This document shows positions 40,507 through 47,727 of a stretch of DNA of 52,816 nt, piece by piece. Position numbers and translations under genes: made by a program. Source of the stretch: Elusimicrobiota bacterium (lineage in GTDB: Bacteria > Elusimicrobiota > Elusimicrobia > JACQJP01); assembly GCA_016204975.1 (NCBI GenBank), contig JACQJP010000020.1, forward strand, positions 1 through 52,816, in the 5' to 3' direction. Below the pieces are notes generated by a model. That model saw only the letters and a program-made list of their open reading frames with translations, was not told the origin of the DNA and made no database searches. Numbering within the stretch: the stretch's first letter is position 1; every line of letters starts with the position of its first letter.

Positions 40507-41462
40507 TGGAATATAAGCTCTTTTTGATCGGCCTGGGGATGGGCGCCTACGGCGGGGCCTTGCGGAGATATCTGAGGTCCGAGCGCCGGAGCCGTTGGCT
40601 CTTCTGCCTCTTCCATGCTTCTTTCTGCGCGGGGGCCCTGGCCCTACTGGCCAATATCCTCTCCGCCAGTACTCGAGAAGGGGAGCCTTCCCTGACCTGG
40701 GTATGGACCGCTGCTGCACTGGGGGGGATCTGGGGAGTCCTGCGCTCCCTGCTGAGAACCAGAGACTCCCAGGTTCAGGAAAAAACCCTGGGCACGGACC
40801 TGGAATGGGCCGAGACGGCTTTTTCCGCCCTGCTTTTGGCCGCCTTCCTGATGTACTTTGTGTTGCAGGCCTTCAAGATTCCCTCCGGTTCCATGCGTTC
40901 TACGCTTCTGGAGGGAGATCACCTCTTCGTCAATAAATTTCTCTACGGCCTCCGAATTCCCTTCAGCCACCGGCGGGTGTGGCCTTGGCAAAAGGTGGAG
41001 CGGGGGGATATCATCGTCTTCCGTTTTCCCACAGAGGACCAGGAGGAAATGCACTGCGGAAGCCGCCAGCACGGCAAGGACTTCATCAAGCGAGTCATCG
41101 GGGTACCCGGAGAGCAGGTTCAAATTCGTTCCGGTCAAATTCTCATTGACGGCCAACCCCTGGGAGCCGAGACCTATGCGCAGTACGTAGACCCCTATCG
41201 AGCTCCTCCGGTTCGGCACTCCCTCACCCCCGGGCAGTATCAGGAGCTTTGGAAAAAACGTATACTGGATAAAACCCTGGGAGAGGTGATGCGGGACAGC
41301 TTTGGGCCGGTCACCGTGCCTCCCCAAAGCTACTTTGTGATGGGAGACAACCGGGATCGCTCCTGCGACTCCCGCTTCTGGGGGGCGGTTTCGGAGGAGT
41401 ATCTTAAGGGAAAGGCCTGGTTTATTTACTGGCCTCCTTCCAGGATGGGGAGCCTTGACTAA
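40506..41462 (+). CDS. lepB: LepB, type I signal peptidase with N-terminal membrane extension
   Basis: LepB cleaves secreted proteins' signal peptides at the outer face of the membrane. Catalytic Ser129 sits in IPSGSMRSTLLEGD, general base Lys195 in KDFIKRVIGVPGE, and GDNRDRSCDSR completes the family boxes. A membrane helix at about 103-121 precedes the Ser. Unusually there are about 100 extra N-terminal residues holding two more helices (about 5-15 and 32-52) and a third at 63-80, making 318 residues. The lepA-lepB order is common in many bacteria. Confidence 0.92.
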   Translation: MEYKLFLIGLGMGAYGGALRRYLRSERRSRWLFCLFHASFCAGALALLANILSASTREGEPSLTWVWTAAALGGIWGVLRSLLRTRDSQVQEKTLGTDLEWAETAFSALLLAAFLMYFVLQAFKIPSGSMRSTLLEGDHLFVNKFLYGLRIPFSHRRVWPWQKVERGDIIVFRFPTEDQEEMHCGSRQHGKDFIKRVIGVPGEQVQIRSGQILIDGQPLGAETYAQYVDPYRAPPVRHSLTPGQYQELWKKRILDKTLGEVMRDSFGPVTVPPQSYFVMGDNRDRSCDSRFWGAVSEEYLKGKAWFIYWPPSRMGSLD

Positions 41463-42774
41463 GGTGCTACGAATCCTTGGTGGAGCCCTGTTGTTTTCCC
41501 TCCTCTCCTTTTCCCAGGCATCGGCGCGGGGGAGACAGATCTATTCGGCGCGGTATGCGGGCCTCATCACCCCGGTGGCTGCAGAATTTTTGATCCAGGC
41601 GCTGGATCAGGCCCAGCAACAAGGGGCGGAGCTTTTGGTGATCGAGCTGGACACCCCCGGCGGCCTGGACCCCTCCATGCGGGAGATCGTCAAGGCCATT
41701 CTGAACGCCTCGGTGCCGGTGGCGGTCTATGTGTCCCCCTCCGGCGCCCGGGCCGCCTCAGCCGGGGTGTTCATCGCTTACGCCGCCCACTTTGCCGCCA
41801 TGGCTCCCGGCACCAATATCGGGGCGGCCCACCCGGTGATGATCGGAGGCATCCCACAAGTCGGCAAGGAGAAGGAAAAAACCGACCGGACCATGGAGGA
41901 GAAGGTGGTCAATGATGCCGCCAGCTATCTCAAGTCCATCGCGGCTGAAAGGGGGCGCGATGTGGATTTCGCCGAAAAGGCGGTCACGGAAAGCCGGTCC
42001 CTCACTGCGGAGCAGGCTCTCCAAAAGAAGGTGGTGGACGTTGTGGCCCGCGATTTCACGGACCTTTTAAATCAGCTGCATGGGCGCCGGGTGCAGGCTC
42101 TTAAGGGAAAAGTCCTGCAAACCCAACAGGCTGCCACGGTTCCCGTAGCGATGTCGGGCCGGCAGAGGTTTCTTGCCGTCATTGCCGATCCCAACGTTGC
42201 CATGCTCCTGATGAGCCTGGGTGCGGCCGGGTTGTTCATCGAGCTCTACAGCCCGGGGCTGATTCTTCCCGGCGTAGTGGGGGTGGTTTCCATGGTGTTG
42301 GCCTTCTATTCCTTCCAGACGCTCTCCGCCAATTTTGCAGGCGTCGTCCTGATCTTACTGGGCCTGCTCCTTTTTATCCTGGAGATCAAGATCATCAGCT
42401 ACGGCCTCCTCAGCCTCGGCGGGGCGGCCTCGGTGTTGCTGGGCAGCACATTCCTGTTCCGGGCCCCTCAGGTTTCCGGGATCGGGCTCTCTTTAAGCAC
42501 CGTGCTGACAACCCTGGCGGGCCTGTTGGCGCTGACCGCCGCTTTGGCCTGGATGGCTTGGAGCGCCCACCGCCGCAAACCGACCACGGGCGAGGAAGGT
42601 ATGCTGGGCCTGGCGGGGATCGCCGAGACGGATCTGGCCCCGGAAACCGACGGCTCAGTCTTCATCCACGGCGAGATCTGGAAAGCCCGCGCGCTGGACG
42701 CTGCGCTCCCGAAAGGAACGCCGGTTGCGGTCGTACGGGTGGAGGGATTGACTCTTACCGTACGCAGAAAATAA
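41455..42774 (+). CDS. Long-form NfeD membrane serine protease (ClpP-like)
   Basis: 439 residues. A signal peptide (LGGALLFSLLSFSQASA) precedes a ClpP-like protease domain with IELDTPGGLDPSM, then VSPSGARAASAGVFIAYAAH, where the Ser of SAG is the presumed nucleophile. Four to five membrane helices follow (from about 245 to 360), and an OB-fold NfeD domain ends the protein (GLAGIAETDLAPETDGSVFIHGEIWKARA). NfeD proteins almost always pair with a slipin, and one starts 18 nt downstream. TTG 41455 is used; GGGGAG lies 7 nt upstream. It overlaps lepB by 8 nt. Confidence 0.9.
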   Translation: MTKVLRILGGALLFSLLSFSQASARGRQIYSARYAGLITPVAAEFLIQALDQAQQQGAELLVIELDTPGGLDPSMREIVKAILNASVPVAVYVSPSGARAASAGVFIAYAAHFAAMAPGTNIGAAHPVMIGGIPQVGKEKEKTDRTMEEKVVNDAASYLKSIAAERGRDVDFAEKAVTESRSLTAEQALQKKVVDVVARDFTDLLNQLHGRRVQALKGKVLQTQQAATVPVAMSGRQRFLAVIADPNVAMLLMSLGAAGLFIELYSPGLILPGVVGVVSMVLAFYSFQTLSANFAGVVLILLGLLLFILEIKIISYGLLSLGGAASVLLGSTFLFRAPQVSGIGLSLSTVLTTLAGLLALTAALAWMAWSAHRRKPTTGEEGMLGLAGIAETDLAPETDGSVFIHGEIWKARALDAALPKGTPVAVVRVEGLTLTVRRK

Positions 42775-42792
42775 TCATAGGAGGTTCTCTCA

Positions 42793-43557
42793 ATGAGTCC
42801 ATTCAACTTGTTTGGTATGTCCCCGCTTCTGCTCATCGTCATCGTCCTGATCTTTAGCAGCATCAAGGTCTTGAATGAATATGAGCGAGGGGTCGTTTTT
42901 AATCTGGGTCGCTTCTGGAAGGTGAAGGGCCCGGGCCTCATCCTGGTCATTCCGGGCATCCAAAGTATGGTGCGCATCAGTCTGCGCACGGTGGTTCTGG
43001 ATGTCCCTCCGCAGGACATCATCACCCGGGACAATGTCTCCGTCAAGGTCAACGCCGTCCTCTACTTTCGCGTCATTGACCCGCAGCGCTCGGTCCTGGA
43101 GGTGGAGAACTTTCTTTACGCCACGGGACAGCTCGCCCAAACCACTCTGCGCAGCATCCTGGGTCAGGCGGAGTTGGACGATCTGCTGGCCAATAGAGAA
43201 AAAATCAACCATGACCTCCAGGTGATACTGGACCGTCAGACCGATCCCTGGGGCATTAAGGTCTCCAACGTCGAGATGAAGCATGTGGACCTGCCTCAGG
43301 AGATGCAGCGGGCCATGGCCAAGCAGGCGGAGGCGGAACGGGAAAGAAGGGCGAAGGTGATCCATGCCGAGGGCGAGCTGCAGGCCTCGGAAAAACTGGC
43401 TCAGGCGGCCACCATCCTCTCGCGGGATCCCTCCTCGATTCTTTTGCGGTTTCTCCAGACCCTGAACGACATCGCCGGCGAACACAACTCTACAATTATC
43501 TTTCCGCTGCCCATCGACATCCTCACGCCGTTCCTGCGAAAAAAGTTAGATTCCTGA
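42793..43557 (+). CDS. Slipin / stomatin-family (SPFH) membrane protein
   Basis: 254 residues with an N-terminal membrane helix ([13 protein letters not shown]), then the SPFH domain ([57 protein letters not shown]) and a coiled-coil/Ala-Glu region ([29 protein letters not shown]) with a hydrophobic C-terminus. AGGAGG about 8 nt upstream of the ATG is one of the best ribosome binding sites in the window. It is the substrate or partner of the NfeD protease before it. Confidence 0.93.
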   Translation: MSPFNLFGMSPLLLIVIVLIFSSIKVLNEYERGVVFNLGRFWKVKGPGLILVIPGIQSMVRISLRTVVLDVPPQDIITRDNVSVKVNAVLYFRVIDPQRSVLEVENFLYATGQLAQTTLRSILGQAELDDLLANREKINHDLQVILDRQTDPWGIKVSNVEMKHVDLPQEMQRAMAKQAEAERERRAKVIHAEGELQASEKLAQAATILSRDPSSILLRFLQTLNDIAGEHNSTIIFPLPIDILTPFLRKKLDS

Positions 43558-43560
43558 TGC

Positions 43561-44646
43561 ATGGCACGCGGTCTCTACGTTCACATCCCCTTCTGTTCGG
43601 TCAAGTGCCACTTCTGTGATTTCGCGGCCTACGCCCATCAGGAGGCGTCGGTGCCGCGCTACCTCCGGGCGCTGCGGCGGGAGCTGGAGGGAGCAGCCTC
43701 CCTGGAGTTTCAAACCCTCTATATCGGCGGCGGAACCCCTACTCTACTTTCCTTGGAGCATCTGGGGTTTCTACTAGGCTTTCTCTTCCAGCGCCTCGAT
43801 TCCCTCCCTCAGCTTTTGGAGAGCTCTTGCGAAGCCAATCCGGAAAGCGCCACTTCTGAGAGGTTGGCTCTGCTACGCGAGAAGGGCCTCAACCGTTTGA
43901 GCCTGGGTCTTCAGGCCCGTCAGGATCATCTTCTGCGGCTTTTGGGACGCCAGCACGACTGGAGAGATTTTCTTCGCGCCTATACCTCGGCCAGGGAAGT
44001 TGGTTGGGAAAACATCAACGTGGACTTGATGTTTGCCCTCCCCCGGCAGACCCTAGCGGATTGGAAATGCACACTGGAGAGCGTCTTGGAGCTGGAGCCC
44101 GAACACCTCTCCCTCTACAGCCTGCAGGTGGAAGATAGAACCTTGTTTCAAAAGCGCGGGATCACGGCCGATGAGGACCTGGGGGCCCGGATGTACACCT
44201 GGGCGGTGAAGGTGTTAAAATCTTCAGGCTACCGTCATTATGAGATCTCCAACTTTGCCCGACCAGGTATGGAGTGCCGGCACAACCTCCTCTACTGGTC
44301 TGATGAGGAGTACCTGGGCATCGGCTGTTCCTCCAGTTCTTACCTAGGCGGCAAAAGGCGGACGAACCTCCGAAAGATTCCCGAGTACTGCGCGGCCATC
44401 GAGGCCGGAGAGGCCCCCGGTCTTCCCGATCCGGAACTTTCGGGAAGAAAGAAACTGGGAGAGACGGCCCTTCTCGGTCTGCGGAGGATGGAGGGAATCG
44501 CCTGGTCGCCGGAGCTGGAGCATCACTTTGGGGAGCCTTTGAGGCTCTTCTTGGAACGGGGACTTTTACGACGCAAGGGGGGAAACCTCCTCCTGACCGA
44601 GCGAGGGGTTCTGCTGGGCAACAGGATTTTTGAGGTGTTTGTCTAG
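43561..44646 (+). CDS. hemW: HemW-like radical SAM protein (putative heme chaperone)
   Basis: 361 residues. The radical SAM motif is YVHIPFCSVKCHFCDFAA (CxxxCxxC), followed by LYIGGGTPTLLS, the Glu-Asn stretch EANPES, and LNRLSLGLQ. The C-terminal CRHNLLYWSDEEYLGIG matches the HemW part. HemW passes heme to proteins and lacks coproporphyrinogen oxidase activity; the name HemN in older databases is not right. The GIG is followed by CSSSSYLGG rather than the usual GAHSY, so some divergence is present. The TAG stop lies inside the repeat unit at 44643. The hemW-hrcA-grpE-dnaK neighbourhood is common, here split by two extra genes. Confidence 0.87.
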   Translation: MARGLYVHIPFCSVKCHFCDFAAYAHQEASVPRYLRALRRELEGAASLEFQTLYIGGGTPTLLSLEHLGFLLGFLFQRLDSLPQLLESSCEANPESATSERLALLREKGLNRLSLGLQARQDHLLRLLGRQHDWRDFLRAYTSAREVGWENINVDLMFALPRQTLADWKCTLESVLELEPEHLSLYSLQVEDRTLFQKRGITADEDLGARMYTWAVKVLKSSGYRHYEISNFARPGMECRHNLLYWSDEEYLGIGCSSSSYLGGKRRTNLRKIPEYCAAIEAGEAPGLPDPELSGRKKLGETALLGLRRMEGIAWSPELEHHFGEPLRLFLERGLLRRKGGNLLLTERGVLLGNRIFEVFV

Positions 44647-44705
44647 TACGCTGGGTCCCTCGGGAGGACCCCCGACGGGTACCCGAAGCTCTGCGAAGGG
44701 TGCTA
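44643..44705 (+). repeat. Gene-end repeat between hemW and the next gene (copy C)
   Basis: It begins CTAGTACG, where TAG is the hemW stop, contains the hairpin GGGTCC-N7-GGACCC (44653-44671), and ends in GGTACCCGAAGCTCTG then CGAAGGGTGCTA. GAAGGG lies 6-7 nt before the ATG at 44707 and can be its ribosome binding site. The same build, stop codon at one end and Shine-Dalgarno-like core at the other, appears in copies A and B. Confidence 0.75.
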
Positions 44706-44706
44706 A

Positions 44707-45405
44707 ATGGATTTTTCGGTCATCCTGCCCACCTGGAACGTTCAGGCGCATTTAGAAAATACCCTGCAGGCGGTCCGCGCAGGGGCCCCGAAAAAAACGG
44801 AGATTCTCATCTCGGATGCCTCCAGTTGCGACGGCACCCAAGCTCTGGCCCGAAAACTGGCGGACCGGCTCCTGCTTACCTGTGTTCCCAACCGCGGTCT
44901 CCAGCTGGATTGCGCCGTTCGCGCCTCCTCCGGAAAGCACCTCTTCATCCTGCATGCCGATACCCTTCCCCCAAAAAACTGGGGGGAGGTTCTGCTCCGG
45001 TTCTGGCGAGACCCGCCCCCTCAGACCGTGGCCTGCGTTTTCCATCTGGAGTATGACCCGCCGCACTGGAGGACCCGCCTCATTTCCGGCGGCATCCGAT
45101 TGCGGACGCGGGCTCTGGGTCTTCCCTATGGAGACCAGGGCCTAAGCCTCTCCAGAGAAACCTATGAGCGTTGCGGCGGCTATTTCCACATTCCGCTCCT
45201 GGAGGACGTGGATATCCTGCGCAGGATTCGGCGTTTGGGCCGGATCGCCCTTCTGCCTCAGGCCGTCCGATCCTCTTCCAGACGCTACCGGCATCGAGGC
45301 CCCTTCCGAAATACCCTCCTCAACTACTGGTTCTTGTGCCGGTACCTGATGGGGGAGTCTCCGGAAAGGCTCTGGAGACGTTACTACGATCAAACCTCCC
45401 CTTGA
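44707..45405 (+). CDS. GT2-family glycosyltransferase (TIGR04283-type, arsenosugar cluster-like)
   Basis: 232 residues. Family features include SVILPTWNVQAHLENTLQAV, SDASSCDGTQALA, PNRGLQLDCAVRASSGKHLFILHADTLPP and LGLPYGDQGLSLSRE, LLEDVDILRRIRRLGRIALL. This follows TIGR04283, which often sits next to TIGR04282 proteins and, in some genomes, near radical SAM arsenosugar enzymes. No arsenic gene is seen here, so the arsenosugar label is only by family. ATG 44707 directly follows repeat copy C. The next gene begins 1 nt after the stop. Confidence 0.82.
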   Translation: MDFSVILPTWNVQAHLENTLQAVRAGAPKKTEILISDASSCDGTQALARKLADRLLLTCVPNRGLQLDCAVRASSGKHLFILHADTLPPKNWGEVLLRFWRDPPPQTVACVFHLEYDPPHWRTRLISGGIRLRTRALGLPYGDQGLSLSRETYERCGGYFHIPLLEDVDILRRIRRLGRIALLPQAVRSSSRRYRHRGPFRNTLLNYWFLCRYLMGESPERLWRRYYDQTSP

Positions 45406-45406
45406 G

Positions 45407-46030
45407 GTGCTTCTTTTCTTTGCGAAGGCTCCCGTTCCAGGGCGGGTGAAAACCCGTTTGGCGAAAGAAACCGGAAAGGTGAGGGCCGCTAGGATCTATC
45501 AAGAGATGGCCCGCATCTGCATCCGAGCCGCCGGAGGGCTGACCCCTTCGGTAGATCTTTGGGTCGCCTATGAATCTTCCCCAGACTACCCGGACCCCTC
45601 CTGGATGACCCCCCATCCGACCCGATTCTTTAGGCAGCGTGGGAAAGACTTGGGGGAGCGCCTGCGCCACGCTTTCGGGAAGGCCTTTCAACACGGGGCC
45701 CGGGCCGCCGTAGCCATCGGCTCCGATGCGCCCCAGCTCTCTTGCGCGACCCTTCGGCGCGCCTTCCGGCTTCTCAAAAAAAAGAACGTAGTTTTAGGAC
45801 CCGCAGAGGACGGGGGATACTACCTCATCGGCCTGGACCACCTCTATCCGAAAATCTTTCGCGGCATCTCCTGGTCAACGGAACAGGTCCTGCAACAAAC
45901 CCTCTTCCAATTGAAAGCCGGGAATCTCTCTTACGGACTTCTTCCCACCCTATGGGACATCGACACCCTGGCCGACTGGCAGCGTTTCCGCTCCACCCAC
46001 ACCTCACCCGCGCCTGATTCGGCGCCTTGA
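45407..46030 (+). CDS. TIGR04282 / DUF2064 nucleotidyltransferase-like glycosyltransferase protein
   Basis: 207 residues. The opening LLFFAKAPVPGRVKTRLAKETG, then GERLRHAFGKAFQHGARAAVAIGSDAPQLS and LGPAEDGGYYLIGLD, is the TIGR04282/DUF2064 signature, a GT-A-like fold with DxPQL and the D-G-G-Y motif. It pairs with the TIGR04283 protein just upstream. Start GTG 45407 is uncertain, because no clear ribosome binding site is seen. The TGA stop overlaps the -35 box of the hrcA promoter. Confidence 0.82.
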   Translation: MLLFFAKAPVPGRVKTRLAKETGKVRAARIYQEMARICIRAAGGLTPSVDLWVAYESSPDYPDPSWMTPHPTRFFRQRGKDLGERLRHAFGKAFQHGARAAVAIGSDAPQLSCATLRRAFRLLKKKNVVLGPAEDGGYYLIGLDHLYPKIFRGISWSTEQVLQQTLFQLKAGNLSYGLLPTLWDIDTLADWQRFRSTHTSPAPDSAP

Positions 46031-46055
46031 CACCTGTGGGAGCTTCGGATATAAT
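46027..46055 (+). promoter_or_regulatory. Consensus sigma70-type promoter of the hrcA operon
   Basis: TTGACA (46027-46032) and TATAAT (46050-46055) are separated by exactly 17 nt, a fully consensus promoter. The -35 box overlaps the stop of the preceding gene. The start of transcription should fall about 46062, inside the CIRCE operator just downstream, so HrcA binding would block initiation. Confidence 0.95.
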
Positions 46056-46056
46056 A

Positions 46057-46083
46057 TTAGCACTCGGACAATTTGAGTGCTAA
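46057..46083. promoter_or_regulatory. CIRCE operator (HrcA binding site)
   Basis: A perfect CIRCE inverted repeat: TTAGCACTC (46057-46065), 9 nt, GAGTGCTAA (46075-46083). Both half-sites match the consensus and the spacer is the standard length. HrcA bound here represses the hrcA-grpE-dnaK-dnaJ operon until heat shock. Confidence 0.97.
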
Positions 46084-46096
46084 TAATCCTATCCCC

Positions 46097-47173
46097 ATGC
46101 GTACATTAGACCCCGAGGTTGCCCATGAGCGCAAGCGGGCCATCCTGGATATCCTGATCCATCAATACGTCAAAAGCGGAGCTCCGGTGGGTTCCCAGGC
46201 TGTCACCCAGCACCTGTCACAGGAGCTTTCCAGCGCCACCGTCCGCCACATCCTGGCGGAGCTGGAAGGAGACGGATACCTCGCCCAGCCCCACGCCTCA
46301 TCCGGCCGCATCCCCACAGACAAGGGCTACCGCTTCTATGTGGATTACATCATGGAGATCCAGCGGCTGGCGGCCCAGGAACGGGAGAAGATCGAGAGGG
46401 AATATCAGGAGCAGATCGAGGAGTTGGACAATCTTCTGCTGCGCACCTCCCGGATGCTTTCCGGCATCTCGCACTACGCGGGGTTTGTCCTGCTTCCTAA
46501 GCCGGAGAGCGCTGTGATACAACACTTGCAGATTTTGCCTCTCGCCCCCCATCGCTTCGTCGCCGTCCTTATCACCACTGCCGGAAGCGTCCACCATAAG
46601 GTCTTAGAATACCCCATCGAGCTTTCCAAAAACCGCCTCCATGCCTTTAATCGCTTCCTGAGTGAAAAGTTCCAAGGGCAATCGCTTTCCCAAGTCCGGT
46701 CCCAGATCCTGCATCAAACCGAGGCATTGGAAAGAGAATTTGTGGAAATGGGCGAGCTGGCCCGGAAACTGGCCAAAGACGCCCTGAGGATTTCGGAAAG
46801 CGACGAGGTCTACATGGAAGGAACCGGCAACATCCTTTCCCTGCCCGACTTCTCCGACCAAAAAGAAGCCAGGTCTCTGATTCAGATTATGGAGGAGAAG
46901 CGCCGCCTGACCCGCTGGCTCACTCGGGAGATGGAGGGGGAAAAGAGCCAAAAATCGATCCGGGTGAAGATCGGTTCGGAGAATCCTCTTCCGGAGCTTC
47001 AAAACTTAAGCCTAGTGGCCTCCACCTACCGCACTGCGGAGAAGACGGTCGGTCTTTTGGGAATCCTGGGGCCGAAAAACATGGAGTACTCCCGAATGAC
47101 CTCCTTGGTCAACTACGTCAGCCAGGTCCTGAACAAGGCACTGGAGAAATGGAACAAAAAGACCCACAAATAA
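46097..47173 (+). CDS. hrcA: HrcA, heat-inducible transcription repressor
   Basis: 358 residues from ATG 46097; a TTG at 46073 lies in the CIRCE site and downstream of the likely transcription start, so it is not credible as a strong start. The winged-helix domain has AILDILIHQYVKSGAPVGSQAV, then LSSATVRHILAELEGDGYLAQPHASSGRIPTDKGYRFYVDYIM. The central and C-terminal GAF-like parts end with VGLLGILGPKNMEYSRMTSLVNYV. No strong Shine-Dalgarno is seen. Overlap with grpE is 25 nt. Confidence 0.95.
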   Translation: MRTLDPEVAHERKRAILDILIHQYVKSGAPVGSQAVTQHLSQELSSATVRHILAELEGDGYLAQPHASSGRIPTDKGYRFYVDYIMEIQRLAAQEREKIEREYQEQIEELDNLLLRTSRMLSGISHYAGFVLLPKPESAVIQHLQILPLAPHRFVAVLITTAGSVHHKVLEYPIELSKNRLHAFNRFLSEKFQGQSLSQVRSQILHQTEALEREFVEMGELARKLAKDALRISESDEVYMEGTGNILSLPDFSDQKEARSLIQIMEEKRRLTRWLTREMEGEKSQKSIRVKIGSENPLPELQNLSLVASTYRTAEKTVGLLGILGPKNMEYSRMTSLVNYVSQVLNKALEKWNKKTHK

Positions 47174-47679
47174 AATCCGACCAGCCCCAGCAGAAAGCCC
47201 CCGGGGACTCCCTCCAGAAAGCCTTGGAGGAACAAAAGGCGCAGTCACAGCAATACTTCGATCAATTGCTGCGCCTGAAGGCGGAGTTTGAGAACTTTCG
47301 GAAGAGAACGGACCGTGAAAAGGAACAGATTTTTCAACGGGCCAAGCTGAGCGCTTGGCTTTCGGTGCTGCATTTTCATGACTTAATCGAACAGGCCCTG
47401 CGGCAGGCGCAGCACCACTCCAACTCCAAGAGCCTGACCGATGGTTTGCGGCTCTGTTACCAGGAGTTTCTTAGGAGGCTCGCCGAGGAGGGCGTTGAAA
47501 AGATGGAGGTGATGGGCCGCTCCTTTGACCCTGCCCATCACGAAGCGGTAGAGCGCCTGTACACCCCGCAGCATCCGGAAGGCACGATTCTGGAAGAGGT
47601 GCAGTGCGGCTTCACGTTTCGAGGCGAGCTGGTTCGGCCCGCTCGGGTGAAAATCGCTTCGATCCTGCCGGAAAAATAA
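47149..47679 (+). CDS. grpE: GrpE, nucleotide exchange factor for DnaK
   Basis: 176 residues. An N-terminal charged and Gln-rich region and long coiled-coil helix (LLRLKAEFENFRKRTDREKE) lead to the four-helix and beta-wing parts (GVEKMEVMGRSFDPAHHEAVERLYTPQHPEGTILEEVQCGFTFRGELVRPARVKI). The wing tip normally reads G-x-x-L..AxV; here LVRPARVKI. ATG 47149 overlaps hrcA by 25 nt. dnaK begins 48 nt downstream. Confidence 0.94.
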   Translation: MEQKDPQIKSDQPQQKAPGDSLQKALEEQKAQSQQYFDQLLRLKAEFENFRKRTDREKEQIFQRAKLSAWLSVLHFHDLIEQALRQAQHHSNSKSLTDGLRLCYQEFLRRLAEEGVEKMEVMGRSFDPAHHEAVERLYTPQHPEGTILEEVQCGFTFRGELVRPARVKIASILPEK

Positions 47680-47681
47680 TC

Positions 47682-47708
47682 GGCACCCTGCACAGCGCTT
47701 TGGGTGCC
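47682..47708 (+). other. Hairpin between grpE and dnaK
   Basis: GGCACCC (47682-47688) and GGGTGCC (47702-47708) flank a 13-nt loop, 9 nt before the dnaK AGGAGG. No T tract follows, so it is not a classic terminator. It could be an RNA processing or stability element giving dnaK a higher yield than hrcA-grpE. Confidence 0.5.
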
Positions 47709-47727
47709 AACGTGCCAGGAGGAATCT

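Noticed and set aside
43561-44646. Oxygen-independent coproporphyrinogen III oxidase (HemN)
   Set aside because: The length, C-terminal features and chaperone-operon context fit HemW.
44707-46030. Arsenosugar biosynthesis operon
   Set aside because: Only the two family-associated transferase-like genes are present, with no arsenic methyltransferase or radical SAM partner in the window.
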